A DNA stretch of 60,394 nt from an uncultured Treponema sp. (lineage in GTDB: Bacteria > Spirochaetota > Spirochaetia > Treponematales > Treponemataceae), in the NCBI GenBank assembly GCA_937902125.1, contig CALDIB010000036.1:1-60394 (forward strand), in the 5' to 3' direction. How positions within the stretch are numbered: position 1 is the stretch's first letter; each line of letters opens with the position of its first letter. This document shows, in pieces, positions 42,663-49,804 of the stretch. Made by a program: the position numbers and the translations under genes. The notes beneath the pieces were generated by a model. The model was given only the letters and a program-made list of their open reading frames with translations. It had not been told where the DNA came from and made no database searches.

Positions 42663-43163
42663 CTATAAAATCAAGTCCACAAATTCCGCGCCGCAAGCCG
42701 CGGCCAAATCTTTTGGCGCAAGGCAAAGCTGGCTTCCGCGAACTCCGGCGCTGACATGAATTTTTTCGCAGTCCAAGGCGCTCTTGTCAATAAATGTCTT
42801 GAATTGTCTTTTCATTCCCAAAGGAGAGCAGCCGCCGCGGACATAGCCTGTAAGGGGCAAAAGCTCGTCCTGCTTGACAGGCGCGATTTCTTTTGAACCG
42901 CTGGCGGCGCGGGCTTTCTTCAAGTTTATTTCATGGACGGCGCTTTGCAAAAACACAAAGATTTCCTTTGAGTCGCTTTTCATCACGATTGTCTTAAAAA
43001 CCGCGGCCGGATCAATTCCAAGTTTTTGGGCGGTTAGGCTGGCGGCGCCCTTTTCCAATTTATGCTCGCCGTCGTCGTCGTAGAAGGCGGTTTCGTATTC
43101 AATTCCAAGCTTGTCCAAAATTCGCATGGCGTTTGTCTTTGCCCCGCCGTTTTTCTTTGCCAT
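42663..43163 (-). CDS. ybaK: YbaK-type Cys-tRNA(Pro)/Cys-tRNA(Cys) deacylase
   Basis: 166 residues, the family length. Motifs: TNAMRILDKLGIEYE, GIDPAAVFKTIVMK with the catalytic Lys, GYVRGGCSPLGMKRQF and SAGVRGSQLCLAP. It hydrolyses cysteine wrongly attached to tRNA-Pro. It has a GGGAG ribosome site and stands downstream of recR on the same strand. Confidence 0.94.
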   Translation of the reverse strand: MAKKNGGAKTNAMRILDKLGIEYETAFYDDDGEHKLEKGAASLTAQKLGIDPAAVFKTIVMKSDSKEIFVFLQSAVHEINLKKARAASGSKEIAPVKQDELLPLTGYVRGGCSPLGMKRQFKTFIDKSALDCEKIHVSAGVRGSQLCLAPKDLAAACGAEFVDLIL

Positions 43164-43203
43164 AATTTTTTCTCCCGCCCGCTTCTTGGGCTTGCAATTG
43201 TTC

Positions 43204-43794
43204 CTACAATTCCGTACGTCCGCGGAACGATCTTGCGAAGGTCAGCTTGTCCGCGTATTCCAAATCGCCGCCCACAGGAAGGCCGGAAGCCAAACGGGTT
43301 ATCTTAGCGTTTGTCTTTTGTGACAAAAGCCGCTGCAAGTAAAGCGCCGTCACGTCGCCGTCAACAGTTGGATTTGTGGCGATGATTATTTCTTGAACGC
43401 CCTCTTGGGCCGCCCGCCTTATCAATGGAGCGACGCTCAATTGGTCAGGACCGATTCCGTCAACAGGGCTAATCACGCCTCCAAGAACATGAAAAAGGCC
43501 GTTGAACTCGTGAAAAGATTCTATCGTCATAACGTCTTGCGGCTGCTCCACAACGCAAATCACGCTGCGGTCGCGCAGGTTGTCAGAACAAATTGGGCAG
43601 GGGTCGGCCTCCGTCCAATTTCCGCAAATGGAACAGGGCCGGATTTTTTTTTGGAGTGTCGCCATTTGGGAGGCAAAGCGGTCAACAAAAGCTGGTTCCG
43701 CCTTGAGCAAAAAATTCGCTATGCGGCCCGCGCTTTTTTTTCCGATTCCAGGCAGGCGGGAAAAACTTTCCGCAATTTCGTCAATCGCGTTCAT
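43204..43794 (-). CDS. recR: Recombination protein RecR
   Basis: 196 residues from ATG 43794, which overlaps the ybaB stop (ATGA). Helix-hairpin-helix (FSRLPGIGKKSAGRIANF), C4 zinc finger (CSICGNWTEADPCPIC) and Toprim domain (VICVVEQPQDVMTIES; IIATNPTVDGDVTALYL) are all present. RecR works with RecO/RecF to load RecA on gapped DNA. It closes the conserved dnaX-ybaB-recR operon. Confidence 0.96.
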   Translation of the reverse strand: MNAIDEIAESFSRLPGIGKKSAGRIANFLLKAEPAFVDRFASQMATLQKKIRPCSICGNWTEADPCPICSDNLRDRSVICVVEQPQDVMTIESFHEFNGLFHVLGGVISPVDGIGPDQLSVAPLIRRAAQEGVQEIIIATNPTVDGDVTALYLQRLLSQKTNAKITRLASGLPVGGDLEYADKLTFARSFRGRTEL

Positions 43795-44093
43795 ACAAGG
43801 CCTTGCAAGCCGCCATGCATGGGGCCAAATTTGCTTTTCATCTCGTCTTGAATCTTTGACATGGCGTCGTGGTGGGCGGCCACAATCAAGTCTTCCAACA
43901 TTTTTATGTCGCGGGGATCGACGCACAAGGGGTCAAGATGAAGGCCGGTCATTTCAAATTTTCCGTTTAAAGTGACATTGACAATATTTCCGCCGGAAGA
44001 GCCTGTGGCGGAAAGCTGGGCAAGTTCCGCCTGAACGTTTCCTAAATTCTTTTTTATCGCGTCCATGTCCTTCAGCAATTCAAATGGATTCAT
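43791..44093 (-). CDS. ybaB: YbaB/EbfC nucleoid-associated protein
   Basis: 100 residues. Opens MNPFELLKDMDAIKKNLGN and contains VNVTLNGKFEMTGLHLDP and KMLEDLIVAAHHDAM, the tweezer-like dimer family. It binds DNA; the Borrelia homologue EbfC binds GTnAC sites. It lies between dnaX and recR with a 10-base gap and a 4-base overlap. Confidence 0.95.
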   Translation of the reverse strand: MNPFELLKDMDAIKKNLGNVQAELAQLSATGSSGGNIVNVTLNGKFEMTGLHLDPLCVDPRDIKMLEDLIVAAHHDAMSKIQDEMKSKFGPMHGGLQGLV

Positions 44094-44103
44094 CTTTCAC
44101 TCC

Positions 44104-45819
44104 TTATGACAATCCGCCTACAATCTGGCCTTTAAAAACTTTCACAAGCAAGTCAACTTCCTTTGGAATTTCAACTTTGGCTTCCTTCGTTTTTTGCCTC
44201 TCAAAAACTTCAAACGCAAAGGAATAGTCGGCGTTCCACAGTTTTTTTGCCCGTTCCTTCAAAACCTCAGACTTGGCGTCAATTCTGCTTTTTTGAAAAG
44301 CGTCCGAAACTTTGGCGCGAACAATGTTTCCGTCAAGAGTCCATTCGCCGGTGTTCTTTAAAAGAGAAGCCAACGCTTCGTCGTCTATTACAAGGGAGGA
44401 CACCAGCGCTTCCTTTAGTTGGCCGCTGTCAGAAGGCGGCGGAACAGGAGCGGAAACTGGGGCAGGAGCGCTTTCGTTCTTTTGCGGAGCGAAAAAAGTT
44501 CCGTAACTTGCAATGCCTTCCTCCCGTTCTTGACCTTCGTTTTGTCCCAACGGCGCAAAGTGGAATTCTTTAGGCGCGCCACTAATGCCTGTTTCCGCGC
44601 CTTGGCTAAAACCCGGCGAACCCGCCGCCTGACCCGCGCCCGAAGGACTTTCGCCTGAAACCGCTTGAGCGGGAGCGCCGGCCAAAAGCGAGCGCGCTTG
44701 GTCAACAGCCGCCTTGACTTCCGACGGCGAAACATATTCCTTAAGCCAGCATAGGCGGCTAAAGGCCAAGTCAACCTCATAACGGGGCGATAGCGAATAC
44801 CTTATGTCGCGGTAAAGCTGCAAGAAAATTGAAAGCGCGCGCTCAATTTGCGTGACGTTCCAAGAATCCAAAACAGTCTTGCTGAAGCGCTCAGGCGCCT
44901 GGCCCAAAAGCGATTCCTTCGCTATTCCGCTTTTTATTAAAAGAAGGGAGCGCAAGTAGTCGGCGGAATTTGTTATAAGCTGCTCGATGGAAATTCCCGC
45001 CTGCAAAAAGTCGTTCAACTTTTCTTGGACGGCAGGAGGGTTTGCGGCCGCGCATTCCTCAAAAAGGGCGTTGAGGCGGTCGGTTCCCACAAGCCCAAGC
45101 TTGTCTCGAATTTTTTCATAAGTTATGTGGCTTTCGCTAAAGGCCGCCACTTGGTCAAACAAGGTGTATGCGTCCCGCATGGAGCCGGTGGATTCCCGGG
45201 CAATCCAATAAAGCGCTTCGTCGTCGGCCTGAATGTTTATCTCGGCGGCGGCAAGAGCCAGCTGCTCCTTAATTTTTTCTATGGGAACAAGCCTAAAGTT
45301 GAATTGCTGGCAACGGCTTTTGATTGTGGCGGGAACTTTTTGCAATTCCGTAGTGGCAAAAATAAAAATGATATATTCCGGCGGCTCTTCGATTGTCTTT
45401 AAAAGCGCGTTGAAAGCGCTGGTGGAAAGCATGTGAACTTCATCGATGATATAGATTTTGTAGCGGCTTGAATTTGGCGGAAACTGAACCTCGTCCTTTA
45501 TTTGTCGGACGTCGTTCACGCTGGTGTTTGAGGCGCCGTCTATTTCGATTACGTCAAGGCTTGAGCCTTTTGTAATTTCTTTGCAAGCCGCGCACTCGCC
45601 GCAAGGATTGGGCGTGGGGCCCTTTTCGCAATTTAAGGCCTTGGCAAAAATTCGCGCCGTGGATGTTTTACCGCAACCGCGAGGGCCAGAAAAAAGATAT
45701 GCGTGGGCAATCTTTCCAGATTGAATCGAATTTTTTAACGTAGCCGCCACAAATTCTTGTCCAATCAAGTCCTCGAATCTTTGCGGCCTTCGGCGCGTCG
45801 CCGTAACCTCGTAAGCCAT
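44104..45819 (-). CDS. dnaX: DNA polymerase III subunit gamma/tau
   Basis: 571 residues. AAA+ clamp-loader with Walker A GPRGCGKTSTARI (about 44-56), a four-Cys zinc module (CEKGPTPNPCGECAACK), DEVHML, sensor IFATTELQKVP and arginine-finger SRCQQFNFR. A Pro/Ala/Gly-rich linker of about 90 residues separates it from a C-terminal tau-like domain. No A-run frameshift site for gamma was seen. The ATG lies six bases after TAGTGT, so the dnaX-ybaB-recR mRNA is predicted leaderless. Confidence 0.96.
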   Translation of the reverse strand: MAYEVTATRRRPQRFEDLIGQEFVAATLKNSIQSGKIAHAYLFSGPRGCGKTSTARIFAKALNCEKGPTPNPCGECAACKEITKGSSLDVIEIDGASNTSVNDVRQIKDEVQFPPNSSRYKIYIIDEVHMLSTSAFNALLKTIEEPPEYIIFIFATTELQKVPATIKSRCQQFNFRLVPIEKIKEQLALAAAEINIQADDEALYWIARESTGSMRDAYTLFDQVAAFSESHITYEKIRDKLGLVGTDRLNALFEECAAANPPAVQEKLNDFLQAGISIEQLITNSADYLRSLLLIKSGIAKESLLGQAPERFSKTVLDSWNVTQIERALSIFLQLYRDIRYSLSPRYEVDLAFSRLCWLKEYVSPSEVKAAVDQARSLLAGAPAQAVSGESPSGAGQAAGSPGFSQGAETGISGAPKEFHFAPLGQNEGQEREEGIASYGTFFAPQKNESAPAPVSAPVPPPSDSGQLKEALVSSLVIDDEALASLLKNTGEWTLDGNIVRAKVSDAFQKSRIDAKSEVLKERAKKLWNADYSFAFEVFERQKTKEAKVEIPKEVDLLVKVFKGQIVGGLS

Positions 45820-45825
45820 GAAAAC

Positions 45826-45854
45826 ACACTAGCGCAAAATCCATAAAATTTCAA
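45826..45854 (-). promoter_or_regulatory. Promoter of dnaX-ybaB-recR, leaderless type
   Basis: Reverse strand TTGAAA (45854-45849), 17-base spacer ending GCGC, TAGTGT (45831-45826), then GTTTTC and ATG 45819. It combines the GCGC element with the leaderless geometry. Confidence 0.65.
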
Positions 45855-45915
45855 CCGCGCCGCCGCCCAAGCGCCAAGATATATAAGGCGGACCTTTTAT
45901 GGCGGCGGCCCGGCT

Positions 45916-46653
45916 CTACCATTCAAAGACGGCCCAGCGGTCGTTGATTTTTGGCAAGAGCGCCGCGAAAAGCTTTCCCCTAATCGAATGCTTTTTCATT
46001 TCCTCGTTGAAGCTCCGCTCTTCCACAAGCTTAAAGCCGGGAACAAGGTCGGCGATCTCCTGGCCTGAATCAGTTCCGCTTTTAAAGACGGCCTTTGTAC
46101 TTTTTACGGTGTCGTGGTACTTTTGGTTTTTCACCATCATCTTGCAGTTTTGTTCCGCGATGAGGGTTCCGTGGGCAAAGGCCGCTTTTATGTTTTCAAG
46201 CAGGCGCTTTATTTCTTCCATAGTGAAATACATGAACAAGCCTTCCGCAAGCAAAATCAAATTTTTGTCCTTGGGAATGTTTTCTGTCCAATCCTTTTTA
46301 AGGACGTCGCCGGGAAGCATGGTCACCCGCTCCCTTTCGGGAAAAGCCTTTTTTCTGGCGGCAACGCTGTCCGGCAAATCGATGTCAAACCATAAGATTT
46401 TTCCGTTGTCCACCCGCTCAAAACGGTTGTCAAAGCCGCATCCAAGGTTTGCCACAACGCTTTGGGGATTTTTTTCAAGCCGCTCTTTAAGCATTTTGTC
46501 AAGCATCACAGTGCGGGCCACAACCCTCTCACAGCATCACAGTGCGGGCCACAACCCCCTCGTGGGACATAAATTTGTCGTAGGGCTTTGTGTCAATGCC
46601 CAGCGCGTCGATGACCGTAGCGATGGCCGCTCCACTAACCTCAAGGCGCGGGA
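45916..46653 (-). pseudogene. Disrupted LCM/PPM1-type SAM-dependent methyltransferase
   Basis: The intact part (from GTG 46521) carries VVANLGCGFDNRFERVDNG, ILWFDIDLPD, LLAEGLFMYF and SGQEIADLVPGFKL, typical of the leucine carboxyl methyltransferase-like family. Upstream, the frame RLEVSGAA...VIDALGIDTKPYDKF...GVVARTVML belongs to the same protein but ends in TGA, because a 31-base tandem duplication (46502-46556) shifts the frame. RLEVSGAA joins VIDALG too early, implying an internal deletion of about 25 residues, and the true start is lost where it abuts the flavodiiron remnant. Non-functional, unless the 201-residue remainder is expressed. Confidence 0.78.
46502..46556. repeat. 31-base-period tandem duplication
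   Basis: AGCATCACAGTGCGGGCCAC and four more bases (24 in all) occur at 46502-46525 and 46533-46556, a period of 31, so not a multiple of three. It breaks the methyltransferase frame. Confidence 0.9.
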
Positions 46654-47483
46654 CTAATGCTGAATGAACTCGCGCACGGCCGGAAAGGCTCCGCCGTTGT
46701 AGGTCGGCGAGGCGATGACAAGAGTTCCGTACCTAAAGGCGTCCTCAACGCATTCGTAAATGTCCTCGCGCGCCAAGTCAAAGAGCGCCACTTTTGGGCA
46801 GCCCTTGTCCTTAAGGATTTGCGCGAGCTTTTGCGCGGCCTCGCGCGTTTGTCCGTAAATCGAAGCGTAGGCCACGGCAACGTCTGGAGTTTCCACGCCA
46901 TAGCTGGACCAAGTGTTGTACTGTTCGATGTAGCGGCCCAAGTCCTTGTCAAGGACAGGTCCGTGCAAGGGGCAGATTTTTTGAATGTCAAAGGCCGCGG
47001 CTTTTTTTAGCAAGGCCTGGACTGAATCGCCGAATTTTCCGACGATTCCAAAATAGTAGTGGCGGGCCTCGAGTCCCAGCCTTCGGGGTCGTCGTAGTCA
47101 AGCGCGCCGAATTTTCCAAAAGCGTCCGCACTAAAAAGAATCTTGTCCGCCTCGTCGTAAGTCATCACGACTTCGGGCCAGTGGACGTTCGGCGCGGAGA
47201 TGAACTTTAGCTTTTTTCCGCCGAGTGATCCATTTCCATATGCTGAACCACAAGAAAGTCCGGAGCCTTGCCGCCAAGCGCCGCCTCGATGTTCCCCAGC
47301 CACGCCTGGACAAAATTCGCGTCCACGCTGTCCATGACGCAAACCTTTTGGCCGACTACGGCGTAGGAATTGTAGGCCATTCCGCCGGGAACCTCAAACT
47401 GACCTTCAAACAAGTCAATCTCGTGGCAAGTCAATTTCGTGGTCGTCCACGCCAATATATTTTACAAAATCGCAAATAGTCAT
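46654..47483 (-). pseudogene. fprA: Disrupted flavodiiron protein (FprA / rubredoxin:oxygen oxidoreductase)
   Basis: Flavodiiron proteins reduce oxygen or nitric oxide with a di-iron beta-lactamase-like domain and a flavodoxin domain. Pieces in three frames: VDDHEIDL then a frameshift, EVPGGMAYNSYAVV to QHMEMDHS (iron ligands), a deletion of about 40 residues, KLKFISAPNVHWPEVV and ILFSADAFGKFGAL, another frameshift near 47070, then KICPLHGPVL and the flavodoxin part (AYASIYGQTREAA; IASPTYNGGAFPAVREFI). About 60 C-terminal residues are missing. The first lesion is a 16-base tandem duplication (47411-47442). The start ATG 47483 with GGAG survives. Confidence 0.85.
47411..47442. repeat. 16-base imperfect tandem duplication
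   Basis: CAAGTCAATCTCGTGG (47411-47426) is followed directly by CAAGTCAATTTCGTGG (47427-47442), one mismatch. It encodes HEIDL twice and shifts the flavodiiron frame. Confidence 0.9.
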
Positions 47484-47688
47484 AATTTCTCCAATCGATA
47501 CGGCTGTTCGCCCGCGCTGGTTAGCAAGGGCGAATGTTGCCGCTTATTGCATAGCGCTCGCAAGAGCGCAAGTAAATAATTTCAACTTAGCAAAACGGTG
47601 GGCTTGCCCGACCGTATGCGGCTAGCAAACGCTTACTGGCGCGCCTGCAATTTTATTGCCGCTAGTTTATTTTAGCGCGAAAAAGCCC

Positions 47689-47718
47689 TTGACACAAGAG
47701 TGATTTTTTTGTGATACT
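47689..47718 (+). promoter_or_regulatory. Promoter of tRNA-Val
   Basis: TTGACA (47689-47694), 18-base spacer, GATACT (47713-47718), 12 bases before the mature tRNA 5' end. Confidence 0.75.
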
Positions 47719-47730
47719 GTAAAACGTTTT

Positions 47731-47804
47731 GCGCGATTAGCTCAGTTGGTTAGAGTACAAGCATGACACGCTTGGGGTCACTAGTTCGATTCCAGTATCG
47801 CGCA
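47731..47804 (+). tRNA. tRNA-Val (anticodon GAC)
   Basis: 74 bases. Acceptor stem GCGCGAT/ATCGCGC, D arm GCTCAGTTGGTTAGAGT, anticodon stem CAAGC/GCTTG with loop ATGACAC giving anticodon GAC, and TPsiC arm with GTTCGATTC. The discriminator is A; CCA is not encoded. A rho-independent terminator follows. Confidence 0.96.
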
Positions 47805-47807
47805 ACG

Positions 47808-47837
47808 ACGGAAGGCTTTTGCCTTCCGTTTTTTTTT
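47808..47837 (+). terminator. Intrinsic terminator of tRNA-Val
   Basis: ACGGAAGGC, loop TTTT, GCCTTCCGT, then a run of T. It ends 9 bases before the stop of the convergent acetyltransferase gene and may serve both. Confidence 0.92.
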
Positions 47838-47845
47838 GCCGATCT

Positions 47846-48346
47846 CTAAAGAGCGATTTCCATGTCAAAGTATTTAAGGCCGCCAATGCAGGACTTCGAC
47901 ACGCCAACATTTTTAAAGGAAAAGCTTTCGTAAAAAGGAATCAACCTTTCCTCGCAAGTCAACGCCGCGCGGCGCTTTTTTCTAGCCCGCGCAAATTCAA
48001 GCGCAGTGTTCATAAGTTTTTTTGCCGCGCTCCTGTTTCTAAATTCAGGATGAACCGCAAGGCCAAATATAAGAAAATTTTCGGCCTTTTCGTCATACGG
48101 CATGTCCGCCTTGAACAAGTCGTCTGTGATGAATCTTTGCCTTGAAGAGCAGCCGTTTATGAAGCCTATGATTTTTCCAGAAAGGGTCGCTTTAAAAAAC
48201 CAAGACGGAAAATTTTCAAGTCTGTATAAAAACGCTTCTTTGCTGGCCGCGTTGCCTTCCAAAAAGCAAAGACTTTCTATTTCATGCAAATCGTCTAAAT
48301 CTGAAGCGGTCGCAAAAGAAATGACAATTTCATTTTCCAAAGACAT
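47846..48346 (-). CDS. GNAT-family N-acetyltransferase
   Basis: 166 residues from ATG 48346; a TTG at 48352 with better GGAG spacing is the alternative. GNAT pattern: ATASDLDDLHEIESLCF, then the acetyl-CoA strand FLIFGLAVHPEFRNRSAAKKLM and FYESFSFKNVG. The substrate is unknown. It overlaps the metY gene upstream by 17 bases, so it is the last gene of the sulfur operon; acetylation of cysteine, homoserine or a sulfonamide-like compound would fit, but this is speculation. Confidence 0.82.
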   Translation of the reverse strand: MSLENEIVISFATASDLDDLHEIESLCFLEGNAASKEAFLYRLENFPSWFFKATLSGKIIGFINGCSSRQRFITDDLFKADMPYDEKAENFLIFGLAVHPEFRNRSAAKKLMNTALEFARARKKRRAALTCEERLIPFYESFSFKNVGVSKSCIGGLKYFDMEIAL

Positions 48347-49625
48347 AGGCAAAGGCTTGCTCCAAATCAGAAATCAAATCGTCCGCGCTCTCAAGGCCTG
48401 CTGAAATTCGCACAGTATTGACGTTGATTCCCGCGTCATGCAAATGAGCCTCGTCCATTTCCGCATGGGTTGTTTTTGGCGGATTCACAATCAGCGAGCG
48501 AACATCGCCTATATTCACATGGTATGAAAAATAATTCAAGCGCCTTATGAATTTATCAAGCTGCTTTTCAGTGCCTTTAAAGCCGAACGACAAGATTCCG
48601 CCCGCGCCCTTTGGAAAATATTTTTTGGCCAATTTTCTAAAAGGGCTTTTTTTCAAGCTCGGATGACTCACCCACTCCACTTCGTTCTTTTCTTCAAGAT
48701 AAGCGGCGATTTTCGCGGCGTTTTGGCATTCCTTGGAAATTCTTTCAGAAAGAGTTTCAATTCCTTGCAACGCAAGAAAGGCGTCAAAAGGCCCTAACGC
48801 CGCTCCGATAAATTCCAAGTAGAACGCCCTTAGATGAATCAAGAGCGGTCCTTTTGGATCAACGTCAAATGGAGAACGAAGTTTTCCCGCGCGACTTTTT
48901 ATTTTGTAGGACTTTTCGTAAAGCTGAGGAAATTTTTCCTTGCTGTAATTGAATTTTCCGCTCTCCAAAACAAGGCCTGCGATGACGTTTCCGTGGCCGC
49001 CCAAGCCTTTTGTGGCGGAATAAATCACAATGTCAGCGCCATGTTCAAACGGATTGAAAAGGTATGGAGTTGCCACGGTGTTGTCGACAATCAGCGGAAT
49101 GCCATGCTTATGCGCAAGCGCGGCCAAGGCCTCAATGTCGTAAAGCTCGGCGTTCGGATTTGAAATGCTTTCTATGTAAATGCCGCGCGTCCTTTCATCA
49201 ATCTCCGCTTGGAAAGAGTTTATGTCAAAACGGTCCTTCGCGAATTTTATGTTCGCGCCGAACCTTGGAAAAAAATGCGAAAACGCGTCTTCGCTTCCGC
49301 CATAAAGGGAATGGGGAGCGATTACATTTCCGCCGCCTTCTGTCAGCGCCAAAATGACATACGATATGGCCGCCATTCCCGAAGACAAGGCCAAAGCGCC
49401 GTGAGCGCCGTCAAGGGCGGCGACGCGCCTTTCCAAAACGGATACGGTTGGATTTCCGATTCTTGTATAAATCGAGTCTTCAATGTCCAAGCCCCACAAC
49501 GCTTGCGCGCGGTCAAGGCTTCCCAAATCAAACGACGCGGTTTGATAAATTGGAGGCTGAACCGCCCAATTGTGTTCCAAAGACTTGTAGCCGGACCTGA
49601 TTCTTATCGTGTCAAAATTCGCCAT
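48330..49625 (-). CDS. metY: O-acetylhomoserine aminocarboxypropyltransferase, copy 1
   Basis: 431 residues. Cys/Met-metabolism PLP enzyme with YTRIGNPTVSVLERRVAALDG, the PLP Lys at about 206 in IYSATKGLGGHG, and LRSPFDVDPKGPLLIHLR. MetY makes homocysteine directly from O-acetylhomoserine and sulfide (or, in some homologues, methanethiol). A paralogue lies 180 bases upstream, separated by a YezD-like ORF, in a run with a sulfonate-type ABC importer. A 53-base tract (49087-49139) is identical to the paralogue. Confidence 0.9.
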   Translation of the reverse strand: MANFDTIRIRSGYKSLEHNWAVQPPIYQTASFDLGSLDRAQALWGLDIEDSIYTRIGNPTVSVLERRVAALDGAHGALALSSGMAAISYVILALTEGGGNVIAPHSLYGGSEDAFSHFFPRFGANIKFAKDRFDINSFQAEIDERTRGIYIESISNPNAELYDIEALAALAHKHGIPLIVDNTVATPYLFNPFEHGADIVIYSATKGLGGHGNVIAGLVLESGKFNYSKEKFPQLYEKSYKIKSRAGKLRSPFDVDPKGPLLIHLRAFYLEFIGAALGPFDAFLALQGIETLSERISKECQNAAKIAAYLEEKNEVEWVSHPSLKKSPFRKLAKKYFPKGAGGILSFGFKGTEKQLDKFIRRLNYFSYHVNIGDVRSLIVNPPKTTHAEMDEAHLHDAGINVNTVRISAGLESADDLISDLEQAFAYVFGK

Positions 49626-49634
49626 AAGATCTCC

Positions 49635-49796
49635 TTACTTTAGCCTGAATTTTTCGTTGCTTTCAATTTGAACCACAATGCCGTCCTGAACGACAAGGCT
49701 TACAGAACCGTATTTTATTTGGCTTATTATTTCTTTTGCCTTGGCCAAGGCGGCGTCAATGTTGCTTTTGTCTTTTAAATCTTTTTCTAAAGTCAA
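49635..49796 (-). CDS. YezD-like (DUF2292) small protein
   Basis: 53 residues, missed by length cut-offs. Reverse frame from TTG 49796 (GGGGGAG just upstream) to TAA 49635; AKEIISQIKYGSVSLVVQDG and VVQIESNEKFRL match the YezD/DUF2292 pattern of a short helix and two strands with VQDGxVVQIE. These proteins recur in sulfur, cysteine and sulfonate gene clusters; their function is unknown. It sits exactly between the two metY genes, ten bases from one and eight from the other. Confidence 0.8.
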   Translation of the reverse strand: MTLEKDLKDKSNIDAALAKAKEIISQIKYGSVSLVVQDGIVVQIESNEKFRLK

Positions 49797-49804
49797 AGCT
49801 CCCC

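Noticed and set aside
46502..46556. Direct repeats at 46502 and 46533 as the start of a CRISPR array
   Set aside because: Only two copies, period 31 with a 7-base gap, inside a coding frame; a simple tandem duplication.
47484..47730. Intergenic stretch before tRNA-Val as a possible second tRNA or rRNA fragment
   Set aside because: Stems are short and do not make a cloverleaf; no rRNA-like sequence seen.
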